Below are positions 53,995 through 63,300 of a DNA stretch of 64,000 nt, piece by piece. The position numbers were made by a program, and so were the translations under genes. Under the pieces are notes generated by a model that worked only from the letters and a program-made list of their open reading frames with translations, was not told where the DNA came from and did not search any database. The stretch covers positions 248,001-312,000 of the forward strand of contig JACRDF010000010.1 in assembly GCA_016212925.1 (NCBI GenBank), given 5' to 3'. Numbering within the stretch: position 1 is the stretch's first letter; every line of letters begins with the position of its first letter. The DNA is from Desulfomonile tiedjei. GTDB taxonomy: Bacteria; Desulfobacterota; Desulfomonilia; Desulfomonilales; Desulfomonilaceae.

Positions 53995-55413
53995 ATGGCT
54001 CAGCACATAGAAATAGAGCCCATTACCCGAATAGAAGGGCATGGGAAAATAACCATAAGTCTCGATGATAGGGGCGAGGTCACCGACGCCCAGTTCCACG
54101 TCACTCAGTTCAGGGGCTTCGAAAAGTTCTGTGAAGGCCGCCCTTTTTATGAAATGCCATCGCTGGTGGAGAGGATTTGCGGCATCTGTCCCATAAGCCA
54201 CTCCATAGCCTCAGCCAAGGCATGTGACGCGATTCTGGGCGTTCGAATCCCGGAACCCGCCGTTAAACTGCGGCGCCTGCTAAACTGCGGAGAGTACATC
54301 CAATCCCACGCATTGAGCTTTTTCCACCTGTCCGCGCCCGACTTGCTGTTGGGGATGGATTCAGACCCGGCCAAGCGCAACGTCCTGGGGTTGCTGGAGG
54401 CCAATCGGGATATCGCGTTGGACGGCGTCAGGCTTCGCCAAATAGGGCAGCAGATCATCGAGTTGTTTGCAGGCAAGCGCATCCATCCCGCGTGGGTTGT
54501 GCCTGGAGGGGTGAACAAGCCCCTGAGCGAGGACAACCGGAACATGATGATGGATCTGCTCCCCGAAGCGTATGAGATTACCAGCCGGACATTGACGTGG
54601 TTCAAGGCCGCACTGGAGAACTACCGGGAGGAGATTCGCACCTTTGCCAACTTTCCCACGAACTTCATGGGTCTGGTCAATCAGGAAGGAAACTTGGAAC
54701 ATCTTGACGGAACGCTTCGGTTCATGGATGCCAAGGGAAGGTTCCTGGCCGACGGAGTGGATCCGGCAAAGTATCAGGACTATATTGGCGAGGCCGTGGA
54801 GGATTTCTCTTACTTGAAGTCTCCCTACTACAAACCGCTCGGCTATCCGGACGGCATATACAGAGTCGGACCCGCGGCTCGCTTGAATGTCTGTAACGGT
54901 TGCGGACTGACCAAATCGGACCAGGAATGGGCCGAGTTCACCAGGCTTGAGAGAGGCCCGGTGATGAGTTCCTTTTACAATCATTACGCGAGGCTCATCG
55001 AAATCCTTTACTCCATCGAAACCATGGAGAAGCTTCTAAACGATCCGGACATCCTGAGCACGCACGTACGTGCGCATGCTCAACCGAACCACTATGAAGG
55101 GGTGGGAGTTGTCGAGGCCCCGCGAGGCACTTTGATTCATCACTACAAGGTTGACGAAGAGGGCCTCATAACATGGGCCAATATGATTGTGGCCACAGGA
55201 AACAACAACCTGGCGATGAACCGAGGAGTCTTGCAAGTGGCTAAGCGTTTCGTCCATGGGGACAAGATCTCGGAAGGCGCCCTCAATAGAGTGGAGGCTG
55301 TAATCAGGGCGTTCGATCCCTGCTTGAGCTGCTCCACACACGCTTTGGGCCGTATGCCGCTGAAAATTCAGCTACTGGGACCCGACGGCGCGATTCTGCA
55401 TGAAGCCAGGTGA
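53995..55413 (+). CDS. hoxH: [NiFe] hydrogenase large subunit HoxH
   Basis: Active-site subunit, 472 residues. The first pair of Ni ligands is in VERICGICPISHSI and the second in DPCLSCSTHALGR near the C-terminus, followed by a short tail expected to be removed by a maturation protease. The protein starts MAQHIEIEPITRIEGHGK. With HoxEFUY it forms the bidirectional NAD-linked hydrogenase, which can either take up hydrogen or dispose of excess NADH. No hoxW protease or hyp genes lie in the window. Confidence 0.95.
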   Translation: MAQHIEIEPITRIEGHGKITISLDDRGEVTDAQFHVTQFRGFEKFCEGRPFYEMPSLVERICGICPISHSIASAKACDAILGVRIPEPAVKLRRLLNCGEYIQSHALSFFHLSAPDLLLGMDSDPAKRNVLGLLEANRDIALDGVRLRQIGQQIIELFAGKRIHPAWVVPGGVNKPLSEDNRNMMMDLLPEAYEITSRTLTWFKAALENYREEIRTFANFPTNFMGLVNQEGNLEHLDGTLRFMDAKGRFLADGVDPAKYQDYIGEAVEDFSYLKSPYYKPLGYPDGIYRVGPAARLNVCNGCGLTKSDQEWAEFTRLERGPVMSSFYNHYARLIEILYSIETMEKLLNDPDILSTHVRAHAQPNHYEGVGVVEAPRGTLIHHYKVDEEGLITWANMIVATGNNNLAMNRGVLQVAKRFVHGDKISEGALNRVEAVIRAFDPCLSCSTHALGRMPLKIQLLGPDGAILHEAR

Positions 55414-55534
55414 TAAACACGGATTCGACCCCGAGGATTTAACATGACCCCGCGGTCATGGCCATAGCCGGGGCACGGCCCACTCTACGATTGGGAAAAT
55501 TCCTCTTGGTAGGGCGGGCCGTGCCCCATAGGCG

Positions 55535-55745
55535 TTAACTTTAGTGCTTGATCTCTTTCGTCCCGGAGGGACGAAACGAAAGTAGCCCGGCGATTCATCG
55601 CCGGGAAAGCGACCCAAACCGATTTGTCGTCCCGGAGGGACGATTGACGGGTCAGATCCCGCGCATGGAAGTTCAGCCGTCCCTCCGGGACTGAAAAACC
55701 CTTTCATTTCCCCATTAACCGGCGATAAATCGCCGGCCTACTATC
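55535..55745. repeat. cluster of CGTCCCGGAGGGACG repeats
   Basis: Three hairpins of the CGTCCCGGAGGGACG or CCGTCCCTCCGGGAC type (near 55559, 55628 and 55677) alternate with GCCCGGCGATTCATCGCCGGG (near 55585) and CCGGCGATAAATCGCCGG (near 55719). Just upstream, GGGGCACGGCCC and GGGCGGGCCGTGCCCC near 55470 and 55513 form another inverted pair. The same block as at 32205. It fills the 405-base gap after hoxH. Confidence 0.65.
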
Positions 55746-55818
55746 AGGAGTTCCTCCGGAACACTGGAGAGGATGACTCCTAAGTTAGCGCATATGGGGC
55801 TGTGCCCGCCGGCGTATT

Positions 55819-56025
55819 TCAATCCGACATCCCATTGCGGATCTCGGACACTGCCTGCTCAAAGGGGATTGGTTCCGAAGGATGGCTTCTGGCTTCATCA
55901 TAGGCATGGATGTCGTCAAGTTCTTCAAGCAATTCGAGAAGCTGTTTCCATTCTGATATAGGTACGACCACAGCCTTGCGATTGCCTTTCTCGTCGACCA
56001 CGTATTCTTCGTGTAGCTCGATCAT
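55819..56025 (-). CDS. Phd/YefM-like antitoxin protein (copy B)
   Basis: A 68-residue protein: MIELHEEYVVDEKGNRKAVV, then EWKQLLELLEELDDIHAYDE and FEQAVSEIRNG. It looks like the N-terminal antitoxin-type small proteins that usually precede RelE toxins. It is a diverged duplicate of the gene at 56314-56544, and the similarity extends into the DNA on both sides. No toxin gene follows it. Confidence 0.65.
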   Translation of the reverse strand: MIELHEEYVVDEKGNRKAVVVPISEWKQLLELLEELDDIHAYDEARSHPSEPIPFEQAVSEIRNGMSD

Positions 56026-56068
56026 GGCGTCACCCCAGAGATACCATGGACGATTTCCTTACTTAAGA

Positions 56069-56317
56069 TCAATCGCCAGTGTTGGCTTGCCGGCCGGCAC
56101 GCTCACTTGTGCCAACAGATCTCTTCGCCAGTCTGATTAGCGAACGAAGGGCCTCATTGACAGCCTCTTCAGTCGGGAACGCGTCTGCGACATCAGGACT
56201 GAGCAACACCAAATTAGTCCCGGCCCGATGAGACTCCAAAAACTTGCCTCTCACGCCTTGGCCAAGGTCCTCACGTCGATACTGGGGACGCAACTCGTCA
56301 CTCTTGCTCTTCTTCAT
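56069..56317 (-). CDS. small conserved hypothetical protein (RPQYRREDLG type)
   Basis: An 82-residue protein containing DELRPQYRREDLGQGVRGKF and GTNLVLLSPDVADAFPTEEA, then EALRSLIRLAKRS. I recall similar small proteins as conserved hypotheticals near antitoxin-like genes, but no function. Its ATG overlaps the stop of the Phd-like gene at 56314 by 4 bases, so the two are a translationally coupled pair. Confidence 0.65.
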   Translation of the reverse strand: MKKSKSDELRPQYRREDLGQGVRGKFLESHRAGTNLVLLSPDVADAFPTEEAVNEALRSLIRLAKRSVGTSERAGRQANTGD

Positions 56318-56544
56318 ACTATTTGTTCCAGTTGTCCTCGATCGGGCGTCCCCTCGCGGATCTCCGACACTGCCTTCTCGAAGGGGACTGGATTGGAAGG
56401 CTGGTTTTTGGCTTCATCGTACGCACGGATATCGTCAAGGTCTTCAAGCAATTCGAGAACCTGTTGCCATTCTGAAATAGGTACGACCACGGCCTTGCGA
56501 TTGCCTTGTTCGTCAACCAGATATTCTTCGTTTAGCTCGATCAT
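56314..56544 (-). CDS. Phd/YefM-like antitoxin protein (copy A)
   Basis: A 76-residue protein starting MIELNEEYLVDEQGNRKAVV, with EWQQVLELLEDLDDIRAYDE. Close to copy B at 55819. It is coupled to the gene at 56069-56317, which stands where a toxin is normally found. The ATG at 56544 follows GGAGGGAAACC. Confidence 0.68.
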   Translation of the reverse strand: MIELNEEYLVDEQGNRKAVVVPISEWQQVLELLEDLDDIRAYDEAKNQPSNPVPFEKAVSEIREGTPDRGQLEQIV

Positions 56545-56641
56545 GGTTTCCCTCCGCAACTGCTATGGACGATCTCCCCACTTAAGGTATAGCGCAGAGC
56601 CCTATCTGTGCGCAATCCCTCCCTTCCTGCACCAGATAAGC

Positions 56642-56863
56642 TTAGCGGCCATAGCGACTTCGCAGCCGTTTCTTGAGTTCTTCCCATGTAAGTCCAGAGG
56701 CCGGGTTCTTCATCAGATTGGCTTTTCTTCGGGCCAACTCTTCTTTCTGCCAGTCATGGACCGGCACCTCTTCGGGAGTGGTCGCAAGGTCATCCCACAA
56801 GTCTTCCACAAGCTGGAGCTTTTCTGACGGCGTCAGGTCAAAAACTGAGGTGTGGGGCTTCAA
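56642..56863 (-). CDS. putative addiction module component (RelB-like)
   Basis: A 73-residue protein with LTPSEKLQLVEDLWDDLATT and EELARRKANLMKNPASGLTW, the addiction-module component family. A TTG at 56863 is the likely start. It lies 9 bases after the higA-like gene. No RelE/ParE partner is next to it. Same family as 4952-5176. Confidence 0.65.
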   Translation of the reverse strand: MKPHTSVFDLTPSEKLQLVEDLWDDLATTPEEVPVHDWQKEELARRKANLMKNPASGLTWEELKKRLRSRYGR

Positions 56864-56872
56864 ATGCTTGAC

Positions 56873-57196
56873 TCACACAGCCGTCACAGAAATACCGCTT
56901 TTGGTCCGAGGCTTAACTGCTTTCTTGATCTTCGCCTCGCTCTCGTCCTTAGCTTTTTCAAGGTCATACCTTGACTGCATGTTCAACCAAAGCTGAGCAG
57001 TGGTACCAAAATACCGGCCCAGACGAAGCGCTGTGTCAGCCGTAATTGCGCTCTTGCCCTTGATGATCCGGTTTATTCGCGTGACGTTCACTCCAAGAGC
57101 CTGGGCCAACTGGCGCTGATTTAGCCCCAACGGCTCCATGAACTCTTCAAACAAGATTTCGCCGGGATGAATCGGTGGTAGTTTCGCTTCTTTCAT
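56873..57196 (-). CDS. higA: HigA-family antitoxin
   Basis: A 107-residue helix-turn-helix protein: PPIHPGEILFEEFMEPLGLN, then RQLAQALGVNVTRINRIIKG, ADTALRLGRYFGTTAQLWLN, all typical of HigA. It neutralises HigB and represses the operon. A ribosome site GAGGAAA is present. The gene in front, higB, survives only as a 3-prime fragment, so this HigA is an orphan. Confidence 0.88.
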   Translation of the reverse strand: MKEAKLPPIHPGEILFEEFMEPLGLNQRQLAQALGVNVTRINRIIKGKSAITADTALRLGRYFGTTAQLWLNMQSRYDLEKAKDESEAKIKKAVKPRTKSGISVTAV

Positions 57197-57212
57197 AACT
57201 CACATTTCCTCT

Positions 57213-57335
57213 TCAATGATAGTCAACCAGTTCCAGATCATAAACGTGCCCGTCTCTCCAAGCAAAGCAGAGCCGCCAGTTGCCGCTGACTCGCAGACTG
57301 TGCTGACCCCGCCGGCCGCCTTTCAACGCTTTTCA
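57213..57335 (-). pseudogene. HigB toxin remnant (3-prime part)
   Basis: Reading the minus strand in one frame gives KALKGGRRGQHSLRVSGNWR, then LCFAWRDGHVYDLELVDYH and a stop. This is the C-terminal half of HigB/RelE-type toxins (RLCF-W and VYDLELVDYH). Upstream in the same frame is a TGA at 57333-57335 and then the end of a HEPN-like gene at 57355, so the first half is missing. It lies right where higB is expected in front of higA. Confidence 0.75.
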
Positions 57336-57354
57336 ATTCAGCCAATTCTGGCGA

Positions 57355-58020
57355 CTACGGCACGCGGCTAGGAATGTTGAGTCTATGACAGAAATCTTGC
57401 ATGAATACAGCAGCTTGGTCAACTGACCACATGGCACAACCAGCACCGAGGCACACATGCGGAAACCAAAGGCTGCCTGACGGAACAAGAGGATTGGGGT
57501 TGAAGCGCTTTTCCACGCGATCCCGTATCTTCTTGTGTCCAAGCAATTCATCATCCCACTCTGGGCGATAATGGATTAGCGCATTGCGGATTCTGACCAA
57601 TCCGTCTGTTCCTTGGAACGGTTCGGCCCCCTCATCAAAACGTAGAGCGCTGCATGCCGCAAGCGCGATCTGGCACTTCTTCAAAATCGAATACCGATCG
57701 ATGACGTCGCCCCAAAGTTCAGCGAGAATTCCAATTTGTTGATCGGTCAGACTACTCAGGGGCGTCCTATCTCCATCAACCGCTTCGAGATAGAATTCGT
57801 TGATCGAAGCTTCCAGAAAAGCGACTGAGAATACTACGGCACCTGTGACGTAAGCGCGGTGTTCGGATCTTTCTGCCTCAATGACCGAAGCCTTCAACTC
57901 GATTTGGCCAGCCAAGCCTGCGAAATGTCTTGCTGCCAGCAGGTGCTGGCGGTAGAAGGAATGCTTCACTCTTGCCGTACCTGTAAGTGATGCTGATGCT
58001 GTTAGTCTCGCAGTACTCAT
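57355..58020 (-). CDS. HEPN-like protein
   Basis: A 221-residue mostly helical protein with a HEPN-like R-X4-H motif in VRIRNALIHYRPEW near residue 145, and an N-terminal helical segment (YVTGAVVFSVAFLEASINEF) like that of RiboL-PSP/MAE-type HEPN proteins. Its stop lies at the broken edge of the higB remnant, so its arrival may have destroyed higB. An AIPR gene lies upstream on the same strand, 284 bases away. Function as a ribonuclease is inference. Confidence 0.55.
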   Translation of the reverse strand: MSTARLTASASLTGTARVKHSFYRQHLLAARHFAGLAGQIELKASVIEAERSEHRAYVTGAVVFSVAFLEASINEFYLEAVDGDRTPLSSLTDQQIGILAELWGDVIDRYSILKKCQIALAACSALRFDEGAEPFQGTDGLVRIRNALIHYRPEWDDELLGHKKIRDRVEKRFNPNPLVPSGSLWFPHVCLGAGCAMWSVDQAAVFMQDFCHRLNIPSRVP

Positions 58021-58304
58021 AGTAGATCACCCTCGATGTAAGTGGCCAAGTCGCATCTGAATGATTTCAAATAGCTTCGCATCTTGAAAGTTCCGGGACA
58101 GCACACTTGATTCGCAGTGGCGTGTTCGAATGCCAGAGGCGATACGTACGGTGTCCCGGAATTGCAGTTCCGCAACGCCATACCTGATTCTCGGATTTGT
58201 GAGAGTTGGGCGTGGTGCCCACGGAATTGGCGTCATGAACTCGCTGATAATACAACCAGATACGCGCCGGAAGGCTGCGGGTTGCCCTCCCAGCCTTCGT
58301 CGAC

Positions 58305-60008
58305 CTATCGAGCCGCCTTTAATGCCTGCAAGAATTGCTGGCGGTGCTTTTCAAGCAGGATCTTCTTCAGGTCACCGCCCTTGGCTACTTGATCCGTCCC
58401 TCCCAATGCCATATACTCCTGCCACACCTCAACGGCTACTGGACCAACAGTCTCCGGTGTAACTGTCGAAACGTCCATGGTGGCGACTTTTTCAACACTC
58501 GGACCCGGGAGACCCGATTGGCGCAGCACCCAAAGTGCGGCAACGTAGAAAAGTACGTTGCTGAGATGTTTTCGATAGTCTTCGTTGCCGCTTTGCTTCA
58601 GAATGTCCTCAACGGTCTGGACAACAACAGGACATTTCCAGTAGACGTCAAGAGGGTAATCTGAATTGAATATACGTTTGTAAGCTTCCTCGCTCTTTAT
58701 CAGACTTGACGGACGGGCACGGGCATTTGCAGGATCCGCCAGGGCACAAGCCATTACGGATTGAGCCACAAACGGGATCCCAAATATTTTCTTAATTGGC
58801 TTTCCAACATTCTTGTAATAGTTTTTCCGGCGGTCGTAAAAGTATCCCCTGCTGTACAGATAGTCCTCAATGTCTCGGTGTATCTTGTCGGTTGCCCTCA
58901 GAGACGCGGCCGGGATAGGCGTTTGACTGTTCGTTGCTTTAATGATGCGATCACGGCTTTCCTCACCTTGGGGTTTCAGAACTCTGACGAGTAAGTTTCT
59001 GGGTTCTTTAGACAAATCCTTGCCGTGCAAAGCGTTGTAAATCTCCCTGGATGACTGTAGCCCATTGACAATCTCAGCATCCTCGATGGTAAGTGTCTTG
59101 CCGCTCAAGCTTGCGTTGGCACAAATTATTGAGACCCCATTGTTGAGCCACCAAAAATCTTCTGGCCCCGTAGTGCCCAGTGTTCTGTGGATCTCCACAT
59201 TGACTTCGGTCTTGCCCTGGTAGTCTCTGACATTGCCCTCGAAGAGATGCGAGCGGAGATGGCCGTCCTCGTCCGTAATGAATTCAAGATAGTCCCGCAG
59301 AGTGACAAGGCATACGAAACCCTCCTGGCCTGTCGAAATCGGGTTCTCTGCCAAACGGAGGCTGGTCGCACTCGACGGACTACGTCGAGCACTGGCAAGA
59401 AGATCTGAGGCGGTTAGAAACCTGAAGGTAAACGAGACAGGACTGAAGAAGCTTCGGATCACTTCCTCCAAGGCCGTTACTTTGCGGTCCACATTAGGGT
59501 GTATTTCAGTACCCTTTGTCGAATAAGCGTACTCGAAGCTAACCGATGGAAATTTCGATGCTAGTGCTAAGAAGGTATCCCGGAAATGCGACATTCTGTC
59601 AATAAGTTGCGCATTATATACGCAGGCTAAGGCCCGCATTTCTTTGGTAAGATCGAAGAGATCTCTGGCGCTACTTATCATCTTGTCCACTGCTGACTCG
59701 GAAAAGCCTGGTGAAGTCTTGGACTGTATCAGAACCAAGCGAAGCGGCACATTTTTCTTGAGGGCCGCGACATCTGTATCCTCATCAAACGGAACGTCAT
59801 TCACGAAGAAGTAGACCGAGTCTATTCCACCATCGCCGCCGCCATCTACTATACCGGATGCCAACTCTTCATAGGACAGGTCATCATCCTTAAGTACTTG
59901 TTCGGCAGAGAATATCTCGAAGTACTCGTCTTCACTCAGCCCTTGCCCTATTTCAGAAAGACGCTGGTCAAGCAGTTGATTGAGAAGAACCAAATCGTTA
60001 CTTGACAT
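58305..60008 (-). CDS. AIPR-family abortive infection protein
   Basis: A 567-residue AIPR protein, a family linked with abortive phage infection. Near the N-terminus VDGGGDGGIDSVYFFV and LVLIQSKTSPGF give the D-GID...Q-K pattern of a PD-(D/E)XK-like nuclease. The middle has NGVSIICANASLSG, IEDAEIVNGLQSSREIYNAL and VRVLKPQGEESRDRIIKATN, the AIPR core. A good ribosome site AAGGAGC precedes the ATG. Its neighbours are a HEPN-like gene and a broken HigBA, which fits a defence patch. Confidence 0.82.
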   Translation of the reverse strand: MSSNDLVLLNQLLDQRLSEIGQGLSEDEYFEIFSAEQVLKDDDLSYEELASGIVDGGGDGGIDSVYFFVNDVPFDEDTDVAALKKNVPLRLVLIQSKTSPGFSESAVDKMISSARDLFDLTKEMRALACVYNAQLIDRMSHFRDTFLALASKFPSVSFEYAYSTKGTEIHPNVDRKVTALEEVIRSFFSPVSFTFRFLTASDLLASARRSPSSATSLRLAENPISTGQEGFVCLVTLRDYLEFITDEDGHLRSHLFEGNVRDYQGKTEVNVEIHRTLGTTGPEDFWWLNNGVSIICANASLSGKTLTIEDAEIVNGLQSSREIYNALHGKDLSKEPRNLLVRVLKPQGEESRDRIIKATNSQTPIPAASLRATDKIHRDIEDYLYSRGYFYDRRKNYYKNVGKPIKKIFGIPFVAQSVMACALADPANARARPSSLIKSEEAYKRIFNSDYPLDVYWKCPVVVQTVEDILKQSGNEDYRKHLSNVLFYVAALWVLRQSGLPGPSVEKVATMDVSTVTPETVGPVAVEVWQEYMALGGTDQVAKGGDLKKILLEKHRQQFLQALKAAR

Positions 60009-60121
60009 GTTTGTGCTCCTTTGGGTTTCCAGCTATGTTTAAAGGGTTTCCAGACGAAACCGCTTCTTGGGTGTCCTTCCAGACATTACGAGTCCAGAAA
60101 GATCAGCCAAGTGAAGCATTC

Positions 60122-60349
60122 TTAGACAGTCTCTTGCCGTAACAGCTCCTTATCCAGCTCCAGCGTGTAGGACAGGATGGTCCTTAAATCAATCTTTTCC
60201 GATGCATTGAGAATTTCTATGCCGACTATTCTGTCCTCAGCGGTAGTGTCCAAGTTAACCCCTTCCGCAATCTCAATGACTCCTTCCGGAGATTCATCTC
60301 CCAATTTCAAGTACAGAGCGTCCACTTCATTGTCGTAGTATACTTTCAT
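60122..60349 (-). CDS. DUF2283 protein
   Basis: A 75-residue DUF2283 protein: KVYYDNEVDALYLKLGDESP, EGVNLDTTAEDRIVGIEILN. The family often accompanies DUF4258 or toxin-like genes and is of unknown function. It starts only 2 bases after the histidine kinase stop on the same strand. Confidence 0.75.
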   Translation of the reverse strand: MKVYYDNEVDALYLKLGDESPEGVIEIAEGVNLDTTAEDRIVGIEILNASEKIDLRTILSYTLELDKELLRQETV

Positions 60350-60351
60350 GG

Positions 60352-63300
60352 CTATTGCTCGTTCATAGAATGACGTTTGGCCAATCCACCTCGAAACAGC
60401 ACTGAAAACACCGTTCCGCCGGCCTGTTTGCAGTCTTCAGGGCCATTTACGTATCGGCATGAGGACAGGCTACCGGAGCAATGGTCCTTGTCTGTGGGGA
60501 GGTGCCGGCACCGGCGGCTGTCGAAGGATATGTCGAAATGGCCGTCCTCGGAGAGGATCTTCAGGCGCATAAGCTCCAGGCCTTTTCCACCCGCGTCAAA
60601 GTCGAAGGGGTTCCTGGTGGCGTACTGTTCTTCGTCTTGGGTCGTATGGAAGGCCCTAAATAGGAATTCCCGATCGCTCGGCGCAATTCCCACGCCGCTG
60701 TCCTCAACTTGTAGAAGGACTCCAGCAGGCGCCTGGCTCAAGGAGACGACTACTTCGCCTCCGTCCGGGGTGTTCTCAACGGAGTTTTTTACAAGAGTGT
60801 CGAGCACTTTCTGGAGCAAATCCGGGTCGATCGAGTCCGAGTTCACCGTTTCCAACCGCGATATCAGCGCAACCGAGCGGTGAGCAATCTTGCTCCTGAT
60901 ATCGTCGAGGATCTGGTGTACGGTGGCAGTTACCGGGAAAGGTCTTGGCCTGTATTCTCGCGGCTCCACGATTTCCTGGACGATCTCCTGTATTTCATTG
61001 AGCCTTTGCAGGCTGCGCCTGATCCGTTGCAGATTCGATTCGTTGCCCGCCCGCGACAGATTAGGATCGGCTAGGTTTTTCACCGACGCCTTCATTATCG
61101 CGAGCGGAGTTTTCAGCTCATGCGACAGGTGGTGGACAGCCCTTCTCCTTGATCGTTCTATGGATTTGACAGCGGTGATGTCGCGGGCCACGTGGACCGA
61201 TCCGAAGACCTTTCCCTGTTCATCACGAAGCGGCGAAACGCGAAGGTCAAATACCCCTCCCAGGATCTCGTCGGAGATTTCCGCTGAGTGCTCAAGTCCG
61301 TCGGCCAGGATCTCCGGGTCCAGACAGAGGGCTGCGGGGGTTTTTTGATACGGCATTTTGTCGCGGCAACTCATTCCGACCACATCCTCAGGCGCTACGC
61401 CGAGTCGGTCAGCCAGCGCTTTGTTGGCCCTGGCTACGTTGTGTTGACTGTCCAGGATCACGACCAGATCCGACACGGCGTTAAATGTGCGTTCCCACTC
61501 GTTTTTCGCCCGAACGATCTCCTGCTGGGCCTTGGCTTGGGCTGTTATGTCCAGGAACGCGGCCAGGATTCTTCCGTCCGCAAGGACCACCGCGCGAAAA
61601 TCAACGATCTTTTCAGCACCATCCTTAGCTCGGACGGAGAAGGTCCTGGGAATGGCCTCGGCGCCTGCGTCATCGCGAACTTCGATGCCCGCTTTCTCCG
61701 CCCTCCATATTGACGCGGCAGCTACCCGACGGCTCTTGTTGGGGTATGCCCTCAGAAACCATGTATCCGTGTCCGGGACGTCCTCCAGCGTGTAACCGAA
61801 AATCTCGGTAAACTTGGGGTTCAAATACTCGGCAGTCTCATCCGCACGGATCACCACAAGCCCGAAGGGCGCCACTTCCGCCAGGGTCCTGAAGCGCTCT
61901 TCGCTTTCTCTGAGGGCCTGTTCGGCTCGCTTCCTGTCGGTAATGTTTCGCAGAATGGCCAGTATTCCCGAGGCATTTCCGTCATGATCGTGGTACCGGG
62001 ATGCGCTTATGCTGATGTCGAGTGTGCGTCCGTCCTTTGTGAATCTTTTTGTTTCAAAAGCGCTGCAAGAATCTCCGTTACGGATGATGTCGTAGATAAT
62101 GGTCATGGAAGCTTCGCGTTCGCTCTCCGGCATGAAGGGAATGCGCTTCCCTTCCACATCTTCAATAGTCCATCCGAAAATGGCGGTAAACGACGGGCTG
62201 ACGTATTGCGCTCTTCCTTCCATGTCATAAATGACAATGGCATCGGCCGAGGAATTCAGCACCGACCGATACAGCTCTTCGCGCCGTGTGGATTCTTCGT
62301 ATAGCAGGCGGTACATGACTTCACTTTCCCGAAGCCGTGCTTCGGCCTGCTTTCTATCGGTGATGTCCCGCAATATGACTAATGTTCCGGCGGGGATCCC
62401 CTCGTGATCGCGATAACGGGACGCGCTGATGCTCATGTCCAGCATTCGGCTGTCTTTGGTGAATCGCCTGGTTTCAAAGCCGACGGTAGGCGTGCCGTCT
62501 CGAACGAGGCCTTGAATGATGGTCATCGTGGCTTCTCGTTCGGAATCGGGCATAAACGGAATGCGTCGTCCCTCGACATCTTCCAGGGACCATCCGAATA
62601 TGCGGGTGAACGACCGGTTCACATATTTGGCTCTGCCTTCCAGGTCGTAGATGACTATGGCGTCAGCAGAGGAGTTGAGCAGAGACACGTAAAGCTCTTC
62701 GCCTCTCTTGGAGGCTTCATACAGGCTCCTGTACCGATCTTCACTTTCCCGAAGGCGTTCCTCGGAACTCTTACGATTGATCTCCAAGGCAGCGAGATTG
62801 CCCAGCAGAGATAGCGTGTCAAGGTCCGACGGGGAAAAAGGCGTCTTTGTACGGTTAAATACATAGAGCACGCCCAAATTGTTGGCTCCGATATTTACCG
62901 GCACAGCTATGCCGGACAGCAGTCCTTCAGCCCGTACAACATCGTGGAACACCGGGCCTATTTCCTGGAAATAGTCTTCAACAACACGCAATTTTCCCGT
63001 GAGAGCCACCTTTCCGCCCATTCCGACGCCGATGGGTATGCGTAGTTGCTTGAAGTCCTCAGTGACTACTCCGGATGTGGCGTGCATGCGCAGATGTCCG
63101 GCCTTTTCGTCATGCAAGGCCATGAACGATTTGTCAGCTCCGAGAAGCTCTCTGCTTTTTTCGACGACGAGCAGAAGGTTCTCATCGAGGCTGCGCTCCG
63201 CAGTCATTGCCACAGCGAGGTCATACAGGGCCTGAAATTTGTTTAATTCGGTCTCAAGGTCTTGCCCGGCCTGTATGCGACCGGTGATGTCGAGTAATGT

